From NCBI GenBank assembly GCA_027488055.1, contig JAIYCK010000328.1:1-41616 (forward strand): a stretch of 41,616 nucleotides of DNA. The letters are read 5' to 3'. Source of the stretch: Flavobacteriales bacterium. GTDB lineage: Bacteria > Bacteroidota > Bacteroidia > Flavobacteriales_D > Sanyastnellaceae. The translations under genes were made by a program, and so were the position numbers. Numbering within the stretch: the first letter of the stretch is position 1; every line of letters begins with the position of its first letter. Below, piece after piece: positions 28,060 to 36,461 of the stretch. The notes beneath the pieces were generated by a model that saw only the letters and a list, made by a program, of their open reading frames with translations, was not told the origin of the DNA and ran no database searches.

Positions 28060-29028
28060 ATGAGTTATTTAGATGCAACCAAGGATTTGTATTCGGCTGC
28101 CGCGCTGACACCGGACGTGGGACTGTGTTGTACCACTACGCCGATTTGGCAATTGCCCGAATTGAAAATCCCTGTCATCATGCAGCAGATGAACTATGGC
28201 TGTGGCAGTACGGTGCACCCGCGTGACTTAAGCAATGATCCGACCGTGTTGTACGTAGGTGTAGGTGGTGGAATGGAATTGCTTCAATTTGCTTATTTCA
28301 GTCGCCGCGCAGGAGGTGTGATTGGAGTAGATGTGGTAGACGAAATGCTTGAGGCATCGGCCAAAAACATGCTACAAGCAGAAGAGCAAAATAAGTGGTT
28401 CAAATCGGAATTTGTAGATCTCAGAAAAGGAGATGCATTGTCTTTGCCAATAGAAGATGGAACCATCGATGTGGCGGCTCAGAATTGTCTTTTCAATATT
28501 TTTAAGCAGGACGATCTGCGCATCGCTTTGTCGGAAATGTATCGTGTGCTGAAGCCCAATGGAAGATTGGTGTTGTCAGACCCCATTTGCAATCAGATGA
28601 TGCCCGATGGTTTGCGCAATGACGATCGCCTGCGTGCGCTTTGTTTGAGCGGAGCATTGCCCTTGCAGGCGTATCTCGATGTGATCACTTCCGTGGGATT
28701 TGGTACTGTGGAGATTCGAGCAAGGCGACCTTATCGCATCTTGGATGAGGCGCACTACCACACCGATGAAAATCTCTACATCGAGAGCATTGAAGTCTGC
28801 GCGATCAAGGATCCAATGCCGGCAGATGGTCCTTGTGTATTTACAGGCAAGGCTGCTATTTATTTTGGCAACGATACCCATTTTGATGATAAAAGGGGAC
28901 ACGTCTTGTTACAAAATCAACCTTTGGCGATTTGTGATAAAACGGCTTTGGCTTTGAGTAACTTGCAACGGCCGGACATTTTTATTTCAAATAGTACCTA
29001 TCACTACGATGGTGGAGGCTGCTGCTGA
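28060..29028 (+). CDS. arsM: Arsenosugar-biosynthesis-type arsenite methyltransferase
   Basis: 'LTPDVGLCCTTTPIWQLPELKIPVIMQQMNYGCGSTVHPRDL', SAM motif VLYVGVGGGMELLQFAYFSRRAGGVIGVDVVDEML, 'AAQNCLFNIF', C-terminal YHYDGGGCC. Confidence 0.9.
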   Translation: MSYLDATKDLYSAAALTPDVGLCCTTTPIWQLPELKIPVIMQQMNYGCGSTVHPRDLSNDPTVLYVGVGGGMELLQFAYFSRRAGGVIGVDVVDEMLEASAKNMLQAEEQNKWFKSEFVDLRKGDALSLPIEDGTIDVAAQNCLFNIFKQDDLRIALSEMYRVLKPNGRLVLSDPICNQMMPDGLRNDDRLRALCLSGALPLQAYLDVITSVGFGTVEIRARRPYRILDEAHYHTDENLYIESIEVCAIKDPMPADGPCVFTGKAAIYFGNDTHFDDKRGHVLLQNQPLAICDKTALALSNLQRPDIFISNSTYHYDGGGCC

Positions 29029-29060
29029 CAACCGAATGATCATTCTATAAATTAAAACAC

Positions 29061-30362
29061 ATGAGTATACATCCCCATCGCGTTCCCTTTATGGTTTTTG
29101 CAGACAAAGATGGCAACATCTTCGAGGATACTCGGTACGAGGCCGTGGGACGATCAGGGTACAATGTGTATCCCCTTACACCAGAAGACTTTATAGAGTT
29201 GCCGTTTGGCAGCGACTTATTCACCTTGCCTGGTCGCAGACCCTATGGTTTGGATCTAGAGACAGGCGAATTTGAAGTACTGGAAGAAGTGCAAGCAGTG
29301 GCTGCTTTGAATGCTCCTGCCTACACCCAGTTGTATATGGCGGCCTTTGGAACCGATGAAGAGAATGCACCGACTTTGCCTTTGTATTGTTATACCACAG
29401 TCGGATGGCTTGACGATAAATTTTATACCACGGCAGTGCGCATTGATCCCGATACACGCCAAGATCTGGAACACTTTGATCAGGAGTATATCGTACAGAA
29501 AACAGATGAAAAGATTGCTGCCAATCCAGGCAATCGATTGGTGGAGCATTTGGGCAACAATTGCAGCAAACGATATTGCTGCCCCGCGGCACGGAATTTC
29601 TTCTTAGGTCGCTGGGAATGTCCTATTCCAGTATCACCTGCATGCAATAGCAATTGTTTGGGATGTATATCATTTCAACCCGAAGAACACGAGCTGACCT
29701 CGCCACAAGATCGATTGACATTCATTCCCACCGTGCAGGAGATAGTAGATTTCACCGTGCCGCATTTGGAGACTGCCGATAGGCCCATTGTGAGTTTTGG
29801 TCAAGGGTGTGAAGGTGAGCCACTGTTGGTGTGGCAGTTGATGCGCGATGTGATCATAGAGATACGCAAACGAACCAGTCGTGGTATCATCAACTTGAAT
29901 ACCAATGGGAGTAAACCAGCGGCCGTGGAGGAATTGATGAAGGCTGGTTTGAATAGCATACGCGTTAGCACCAACAGTGCGCGCAAGGAAATTTATGAAG
30001 CGTATTATTTGCCCAACAACTATCAGTTTGAAGACATCCGTGAAAGTGCGCGGATCGCTCGACAATACGGAGGTTGGGCCAGTATCAACTATTTCACTTT
30101 TCCCGGAATGACGGATCAAGAAGAGGAGTACCAAGCATTGCGCGAATGGATTCGATTCAGTGATTTGTCCATGATTCAATGGCGCAATTTCAATATTGAT
30201 CCAGATTGGTATTTGGGAAAGCTGAACATTACATCATTGAACGAGGGCATGGGCATTAAAACCATGATGGATAAAATAAAGAATGAGTTCCCGCATTTAG
30301 CCTATGGTTATTTCAATCCCCCCGCCGAGGTGCAGGTGAATTACAATGATCTGCGAAAATGA
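29061..30362 (+). CDS. Radical SAM protein of unknown function
   Basis: CNSNCLGC (CxxxCxxC), 'VSFGQGCEGEPLL', 'INLNTNGS', 'SIRVSTNSARKEIYEAYY'; extra Cys cluster NNCSKRYCCPAARNFFLGRWEC upstream of the SAM motif. Confidence 0.9.
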   Translation: MSIHPHRVPFMVFADKDGNIFEDTRYEAVGRSGYNVYPLTPEDFIELPFGSDLFTLPGRRPYGLDLETGEFEVLEEVQAVAALNAPAYTQLYMAAFGTDEENAPTLPLYCYTTVGWLDDKFYTTAVRIDPDTRQDLEHFDQEYIVQKTDEKIAANPGNRLVEHLGNNCSKRYCCPAARNFFLGRWECPIPVSPACNSNCLGCISFQPEEHELTSPQDRLTFIPTVQEIVDFTVPHLETADRPIVSFGQGCEGEPLLVWQLMRDVIIEIRKRTSRGIINLNTNGSKPAAVEELMKAGLNSIRVSTNSARKEIYEAYYLPNNYQFEDIRESARIARQYGGWASINYFTFPGMTDQEEEYQALREWIRFSDLSMIQWRNFNIDPDWYLGKLNITSLNEGMGIKTMMDKIKNEFPHLAYGYFNPPAEVQVNYNDLRK

Positions 30363-30384
30363 GTAAATCTTCCATGCGTATTTC

Positions 30385-31029
30385 ATGAAAACCGATCTAC
30401 TTAAGATATCAGTATCATGTTTTTATGCAGTGGTTTTCGTGTGCTTGATTTCAGTCTTTGTTTCGTGCGAACAGCCCATACAAGCGGAACCGAGTATTCC
30501 TATTGCTCAGGTTGATTCTGTCTCCAATGCAGCTTACAATTCATTTGCGGATGATCAATCCGACTCCTTGTGGATCAGGGATGCCATTGACTTGTGGTCT
30601 CGCTTTTTTTTGGACACAGCACGATCGCGCATTGTCTTGATCAACGAAATGGTGTCACGGGTGGATGCAACATATCCGCCGCATTACCAAGGGGATTTTT
30701 ATTATTTGGAGTATGAAGTGGATCATGATACTTTTTATATGCGCTATTGTCAAAACGGCATCAATTGGATTCAGTCCATTTGGTATGAGGATCAACTTGT
30801 GTTTCTCGAAGAGTCGTGTTTCAACTACGCATGGTCGAGGTGTGGGATTGGATTTAACAGGAGAAGAATTTTTAGAAACGAGCGTTTGATCGATGAGTGG
30901 TGGAGGACTGCCGGTGACAGGACCAAAGAAGAATTTGACGGGGATGTATGCAATTGTCTCACCCCCATGGATTTTGATCAATTGGCTGAATTGCATAAAA
31001 AATGCCGGTTTCACCATGATTCCAAATAA
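30385..31029 (+). CDS. Hypothetical lipoprotein
   Basis: Hydrophobic N-terminus with lipobox-like FVSC, then a soluble domain. Confidence 0.65.
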   Translation: MKTDLLKISVSCFYAVVFVCLISVFVSCEQPIQAEPSIPIAQVDSVSNAAYNSFADDQSDSLWIRDAIDLWSRFFLDTARSRIVLINEMVSRVDATYPPHYQGDFYYLEYEVDHDTFYMRYCQNGINWIQSIWYEDQLVFLEESCFNYAWSRCGIGFNRRRIFRNERLIDEWWRTAGDRTKEEFDGDVCNCLTPMDFDQLAELHKKCRFHHDSK

Positions 31030-31061
31030 TGGGATGATGGCACGCACACGCTAACAAGTTT

Positions 31062-32336
31062 TCAATTGCGTTGGATTTCCACAAACCAACCGTTGTCAAT
31101 GTAATAAAGCAATGTTCGACCATCTTTGAGATATGTCATGCCAACCATCTCTTTGCTGTAGTCACAAAAGCTATTGTTTTCGCTTATCAGCGTGCCCGTT
31201 TCGGACCATCTTTGTACAAATCGAAACTGACCTCGGTTGCAGTTTTGATCGCCACCGACCAGTATTTCATGGTCCTCCAATTGCATAAAATCAACATTGC
31301 TTTTGGGATCAAGTGGATGATTCCAAGCGATCGTGTGATCGAGGTTCAACGCTGTCATTTGCGTGTTCCAACTGCGATTTTTTTGTGAATCAAATTGCGC
31401 GTATCTGGAGGTAAAATACACCGCCTGATTGCTTGGTAGTATGGTCATGAGCTGAGTGACATCTTGCACGTGCTGCCATGTGGATGCGCGGTCTTGCTTG
31501 AGATCGATGAGGACTATTTTGACCCCATTCGGAGCCGCTCGTGGATCATCGGAGTTGAGCGAGTCAGTCCATTGACTTTCGATACCAAGCCACAACGAGT
31601 CGCCTCGCAATTGCGCATCGCGGAGGTTAAGCGATTCCAAGGCTTGATCCGTAACCTCAGCAAAGCTCTTCCGTTCTTGCACGACCTGCAGTTTTTCGTT
31701 CAAGCGAACCACGCGCACGTCTTGACGGTTTCGAAAACGCCAGTTCTCTTTTTGGTATTGTTCATAGGACTGACATGCAATGAGGAGGTCATTTTGGTAT
31801 TCAAAAGCATTCAGGTAATACGAATTGGAAATTGGAATTTCTTTCAGAGTGGTGTCCCGAATGATGTTCAATTGTGGGTCGATTTGCATCAACCACAACC
31901 CATGCGCGGCATAGCTGTATTGATCATCTCCCACTAGCCAAATCGCACCGCTGGGCAACTGAACGATGGATTTGATCCGCTTGTTGACGGACTCTTTATT
32001 GGGCCTTTTTTTATTGACCCCATCTTGTCCAAAGGCTTTGCGCGCAAGCTCGGTTCCATTGGTATCCATCAAGATCATGAGGTTGGGCAAGGTAATCGAG
32101 TCCGAGTAGGTGAAATGCTGTCCAATAGCGATGAATCTGCCGTTGTCCAAAGGAAGCACGTCTTTGATGCGACTGTCGCCACCTTTGGTGAGTCTCAACC
32201 ATTTTTGCGCAGCGGCCAATTGAGTCGTTGAAAGCAGCAGAATGAACAGTATGATACGTTGAATGGAGAACATGGTGTATACTTGCAATGAACGCGAAGA
32301 TAGAGCAGTATGAATTGGAATCAATTGAATTTGCAA
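31062..32336 (-). CDS. Hypothetical secreted protein, possible beta-propeller (true start probably MFSIQRIILF, about 32273)
   Basis: Internal signal peptide MFSIQRIILFILLLSTTQLAAAQ; repeating beta-strand pattern (e.g. 'SGAIWLVGDDQYSYAAHGLWLMQIDPQ'). Confidence 0.72.
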   Translation of the reverse strand: MQIQLIPIHTALSSRSLQVYTMFSIQRIILFILLLSTTQLAAAQKWLRLTKGGDSRIKDVLPLDNGRFIAIGQHFTYSDSITLPNLMILMDTNGTELARKAFGQDGVNKKRPNKESVNKRIKSIVQLPSGAIWLVGDDQYSYAAHGLWLMQIDPQLNIIRDTTLKEIPISNSYYLNAFEYQNDLLIACQSYEQYQKENWRFRNRQDVRVVRLNEKLQVVQERKSFAEVTDQALESLNLRDAQLRGDSLWLGIESQWTDSLNSDDPRAAPNGVKIVLIDLKQDRASTWQHVQDVTQLMTILPSNQAVYFTSRYAQFDSQKNRSWNTQMTALNLDHTIAWNHPLDPKSNVDFMQLEDHEILVGGDQNCNRGQFRFVQRWSETGTLISENNSFCDYSKEMVGMTYLKDGRTLLYYIDNGWFVEIQRN

Positions 32337-32903
32337 GCCTTCTTGGATAGAGAGTTTCGTCCGCTGGTATGGTCCGGAATGGTGTTTTGCGTGGCGTCTA
32401 TATTTTTTATTTCATTGCGGATTCAGCATCTTGACCAAAGTGCTGATCTAACGAAGGTGCGCGATGAGGCGGTGCAAGTGCTGCAAAAGACAGTCAAACA
32501 AGCCGATCTCACCATTCAAGGCAATGCTATTTGCCAGTATTATGGTGTACACGATCTGAATCAAACGGCCATCGAGGTGGTCGGTGTGCGGCAGCATCCC
32601 GATTCCATTCATGCGTTGTTCGAGATGTTACAATACAAGGGATGGCGATTTGAATCAGAATCACAATTCAAACAGGAGCATTTATCTCCAACATGGGAGA
32701 AGGATCTGAACCAATTTATGGTTCAAAAGTCCATACAGAGTCAACGCGCGGAAGAGGCCTCCCAGCAGCTCAATGCATTTAACCTCCAAATGGAAAGTGA
32801 GCGACTTATTCGGAATAACCGAATGGTGTGGTTCTTAGCATTTTTTATGGTGCTTATGTATCCATTGCGTTGGATCTATCAATACCATCATCTTCTGAAT
32901 TGA
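32310..32903 (+). CDS. Hypothetical membrane protein
   Basis: Two hydrophobic segments (FCVASIFFISL near the N-terminus; WFLAFFMVLMYPLRWIY near the C-terminus) flanking a soluble region. Confidence 0.65.
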   Translation: MNWNQLNLQAFLDREFRPLVWSGMVFCVASIFFISLRIQHLDQSADLTKVRDEAVQVLQKTVKQADLTIQGNAICQYYGVHDLNQTAIEVVGVRQHPDSIHALFEMLQYKGWRFESESQFKQEHLSPTWEKDLNQFMVQKSIQSQRAEEASQQLNAFNLQMESERLIRNNRMVWFLAFFMVLMYPLRWIYQYHHLLN

Positions 32904-32919
32904 GCTCATTTCTTGAAGT

Positions 32920-33699
32920 TCAACTGAGCATAAACGAAAGGATGGGTGCGCATTTGTCAGCACATGGTGGGTAATATGAACCATGGACACAACTGTGATT
33001 GGATACAGGACTTCCCCAATAAAATTCAGCCAATGCCAAGGGTTCCAATTCATGGGAAAAGGCGTATTGCAATAATTTCGGGGCTGCACATTCACCCGCA
33101 CCGCCAGGGGGGTTGAGGGCTTCTGAATGTGCGAACACCATTCGTAGACTTTTTGTTTCACCGCGTTTATTCCGAAAGCAAAAGGAGTCATACCATTGTT
33201 CGTGCAAAGCTTGGCTGTGTTTTTTGCGTCGATCAAATAAGTCGGATAGGGAAGAAGGAAGTGGATCTTCCTCTTTTAAATTCGATTGTAATTCTTTGAT
33301 TTGAGCGCTGATACGGGATAACTCCTGCATGCCGAGATTCAAGAAACTACCTTCTGTCAAACCATCAAAAACGGGCGGAACAAAGCCGCGATGATGATTG
33401 GATCCATCTAATTTACCAGAGAACGCGCGCAGGTAACCTACTTCTTGGAGGGCATTGCGCACAACCAAGACGCCAAACATTTTTCCGCGCACAAAGCCAT
33501 CTTGGTTGGATGCAAAACCAAAATTGTGGCTGGTTGTGAACTGATGGGTCAGGTAATCCTTCAGCTCCTCAGCAGCTTGCAAGGCCCATGGATGAGCGGG
33601 TTCAAACACCTTGCGCTCATCCAAGACGGGATGGGGTAGATCTAGGAGGTCTGACTGAAAGCGGAAGAATAAGTGGTGGTCCAAATCCATACGCCACAA
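32920..33699 (-). CDS. Free-standing homologue of the N-terminal domain of Bacteroidota RluA-family pseudouridine synthases (no catalytic domain present)
   Basis: 'GKMFGVLVV...GYLRAFSGKLDGSNHHRGFVPPVFD...GGAGECAAPKLLQYAFSHELEPLALAEFYWGSP...HGSYYPPCADKCAPILSFML' then stop. Confidence 0.75.
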   Translation of the reverse strand: MWRMDLDHHLFFRFQSDLLDLPHPVLDERKVFEPAHPWALQAAEELKDYLTHQFTTSHNFGFASNQDGFVRGKMFGVLVVRNALQEVGYLRAFSGKLDGSNHHRGFVPPVFDGLTEGSFLNLGMQELSRISAQIKELQSNLKEEDPLPSSLSDLFDRRKKHSQALHEQWYDSFCFRNKRGETKSLRMVFAHSEALNPPGGAGECAAPKLLQYAFSHELEPLALAEFYWGSPVSNHSCVHGSYYPPCADKCAPILSFMLS

Positions 33700-33708
33700 A
33701 AGTAGGCC

Positions 33709-35115
33709 TTAAAGTCGCTGTATGATGCCCAAGTGAAACAGGAGTTCGAGGTAGTTTTTAATTTTCTTTTGTTGCAAATCAATTTGTTTGATGCGCGCCT
33801 CGGCATATTGTATCTCGCGTTGATTGACCATGAACAAACTGCTTTCGCCATTCATGAATTTGATGCGTTCACCTTCCAACAGGGCGAAGTATCCCTCCAC
33901 GTTTTGTGTGGTGATATCCAATTGCTCTTGCAGTGCAAACAGCGAACGATAGGCGGTCAGAGCTTTGTTTTTTGTTTCTTGTGTTTTTTGCTGATAAGAC
34001 AGCCCAATTTCCTGCAACTTGATTTGCGTGGTGCGCATGTCGCCGCGAGCTTCTCTGGCCAACAATGGGAAAGAGAATTCCATTCCCCATTTGTAGTTTT
34101 CGGTAGAGAACCCTGTGGCGGTTTTGCTGCCGACGGGTTCATTCAAAAAATGATAATTGAGATTCAACTTAGGCTTGATCTTTTCGCGTTTCCAGCCCAA
34201 TTCGGCTGAGGTCATTTTCAAACTTGCGTCGTATTGGCGCAACTCGGGATTGGTCCATTGCAAAGTGTCCAACTGCTTTAGGAAATTATCATTGAGCCAT
34301 CCATCAATTTCTTGAAATTCCGCTGGGTTGGCGGGGAGTGTGCCGTCGTTGATATACACACCGGCATCGGTAAGGGAGTCGCCCTGCCACAACATGGTCG
34401 ACAAAAAATACCGTGTCTTGAGTTCATTCAAAGCAAACTCTTGATATTGCTGTGTCCTCAATCCAACTTGAATGCGCGCTTCCACTGTGTCAAATGGTGC
34501 GGCTTGTCCCAACAGCGCGCGTGTGCGCACATTCGACATTCGTTCCAAGGAGAATTGCAAGATTTCGTCTGACATTCTTTTCTTCTCAAAGGACGACCAC
34601 CATTGCCAATAGGAGTCGTAGGCGATCAGCAATAACTCATTGGTGAGAACGGCTTGCTCAAGTTCAGAATATTCTACGAAGGCGTTGGCCATTTTGCGCA
34701 TGGCTCTGCGCTCGTCCATGACCAGTCCTTGCAGCAAGGGCATGCTCAATCCCAAGGAAAGAAGTCCCTGATTGCTGGTGGTCAAACTGGGATCGAGGTA
34801 GGTACCGTCATTCAAGTCATAACCGCCTTTGATTTCCATCGCAAAGGGTGTTGGATATTTGATTTGCGCACCTTGTAAGGAATAATAATTTTTACCGTTG
34901 TAAAATTTCGATGCACTGCTGGCCTCCAACTTGGGATCGAAGGAACCCTTGGCTCGCAAAAGATTGGCTTGACCACGTTCGGCGGATAAGGACGCTTTTT
35001 TGAGCATCGGATGAAAGCGCAATACGGCAGTCCGATACTCTCCAAATGGCAAGGTATCCTGCGATTGAATGCACAGCGGTGCAAGGCAGCAGATGATGAA
35101 TAGAATACGGATCAT
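33709..35115 (-). CDS. TolC family outer-membrane efflux/secretion protein
   Basis: Signal peptide; long helical repeats; 'NLLRAKGSFDPKLEASS', 'LGLSMPLLQGL'; ATGA overlap with the HlyD gene. Confidence 0.85.
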   Translation of the reverse strand: MIRILFIICCLAPLCIQSQDTLPFGEYRTAVLRFHPMLKKASLSAERGQANLLRAKGSFDPKLEASSASKFYNGKNYYSLQGAQIKYPTPFAMEIKGGYDLNDGTYLDPSLTTSNQGLLSLGLSMPLLQGLVMDERRAMRKMANAFVEYSELEQAVLTNELLLIAYDSYWQWWSSFEKKRMSDEILQFSLERMSNVRTRALLGQAAPFDTVEARIQVGLRTQQYQEFALNELKTRYFLSTMLWQGDSLTDAGVYINDGTLPANPAEFQEIDGWLNDNFLKQLDTLQWTNPELRQYDASLKMTSAELGWKREKIKPKLNLNYHFLNEPVGSKTATGFSTENYKWGMEFSFPLLAREARGDMRTTQIKLQEIGLSYQQKTQETKNKALTAYRSLFALQEQLDITTQNVEGYFALLEGERIKFMNGESSLFMVNQREIQYAEARIKQIDLQQKKIKNYLELLFHLGIIQRL

Positions 35116-36461
35116 TTCGCTTTGTCGTTGTTGGATTCGGAAGTCTTATAATAATCGGGTGGAAACCCATTGATTTGTCGCCACAATTCATATCCAATGG
35201 CCACATCGTTGAGGAGGGCAATGCCTTGTGCTCCGCCACCTACGCGCAGTCCCGTGGGCCATGGTTCGGCTTGTGGATCGGGGGCAACCAATATTCGGAA
35301 TTTGCCATTTGAACTGATGTTGTTGTCAATGGCTACCACCTTGCCACCAAAGGTGCCATACGATACACCGGGCCATCCGCTGAAGAAGAATGAAGGCCAT
35401 CCGTCGAAGATGAAACGGACTTGCTCACCATTATGGATCAATGGCAGGTCCATGGGATCGACATACATCTCCACAGCTAAATCCGATTGCAAAGGCATGA
35501 TGGTTACAATTTCTTGTCCTTCCTTGATGGTTTCCCCCAAGCCATTGATTTGCGCTTTGGTGATATAGCCATCTTGCGGTGAAAGAATGTAATACATCCC
35601 CGTGCGAGCGTTGTAGTTGGCCCAAGCGTTTTGGAGTTTGGTGACTTGCGCCTCAGTGTCATACATAGCACTCATAGCGCTGTATTTCTCACTTTCGCTT
35701 TTGTTGATCTTCTCCTGATAGTCCATCGCAATGGATTGCAATTCCGTTCGCGCATTGATATTCTCTTGGCGGGCCATCATCCATTTGTTTTCCGTATCCA
35801 AGGCTTTCGCACGGGCATTTTGGACACTCACTTCGCGTTGTTCCAAGTCCGTTTCACTGATGAGTCCTTGCTTATTCAAATCCTCAAATCGTTTGAATTG
35901 CTCTTCCGCAATGCCCAAGTTGCGCCGCGCCACGACCCACTCGTTGCTATCTGTGGTGATTTTGATTTGCAGTTGTTGGATCTTGATTTTCTGTTGGCTG
36001 AGCTTGAGCGATAAGTTCTGATTCAACGCATCGATTTGTGAATCCAATGCACTTACCTTTTGCATATAACTACCCACTGCCGACTCCTTCTGGCCAATTT
36101 GATTTTGCACATTGTTCAGCAATTGCGGATCGAAATATTCATCTTTGATTTCAGATATGTGCAAAATGGTATCGCCTTTATGCACCAATTGTCCCTCTGT
36201 GACGTACCATTTCTCTATACGGCCACCGATCACACTTTGAATGGATTGTGGACGGTTGGATGGCTGCAGAGAAGTGAGTTGACCTTTGCCTCGGATATTT
36301 TGCGTCCAGGGCAAGATGAGGATGACGACACCCAATACAGAGGCAGCGATCAGCCATCGTTTCATGTTTCTTCGTTCGGTGATGTCATACACCTTATCAA
36401 AGGCCGTAAAGCCCATTTTGGCAGCTCGTGATGGAACGGGTTGATTGTTTTCGTAAATCAT
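35112..36461 (-). CDS. HlyD family secretion adaptor (listed ORF starts at 36518; MIYENNQ start at 36461 preferred)
   Basis: Single N-terminal TM (WLIAASVLGVVILILPW), biotinyl-lipoyl-like 'VIGGRIEKWYVTEGQLVHKGDTILHI', coiled coil, 'PQDGYITKAQINGLGETIKEGQEIVTIMP'. Confidence 0.88.
   Translation of the reverse strand: MIYENNQPVPSRAAKMGFTAFDKVYDITERRNMKRWLIAASVLGVVILILPWTQNIRGKGQLTSLQPSNRPQSIQSVIGGRIEKWYVTEGQLVHKGDTILHISEIKDEYFDPQLLNNVQNQIGQKESAVGSYMQKVSALDSQIDALNQNLSLKLSQQKIKIQQLQIKITTDSNEWVVARRNLGIAEEQFKRFEDLNKQGLISETDLEQREVSVQNARAKALDTENKWMMARQENINARTELQSIAMDYQEKINKSESEKYSAMSAMYDTEAQVTKLQNAWANYNARTGMYYILSPQDGYITKAQINGLGETIKEGQEIVTIMPLQSDLAVEMYVDPMDLPLIHNGEQVRFIFDGWPSFFFSGWPGVSYGTFGGKVVAIDNNISSNGKFRILVAPDPQAEPWPTGLRVGGGAQGIALLNDVAIGYELWRQINGFPPDYYKTSESNNDKAK

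Noticed and set aside
27429-28061. 210-aa minus-strand ORF
   Set aside because: Antisense to the YkgJ Cys-cluster gene, which has clear motifs; typical shadow ORF.
29011-29050. Possible selenocysteine readthrough at the arsM TGA (GGC TGC TGC TGA)
   Set aside because: The C-terminus GGGCC is the expected end for this ArsM subfamily; the readthrough would add only QPNDHSIN and no clear SECIS-like stem follows.
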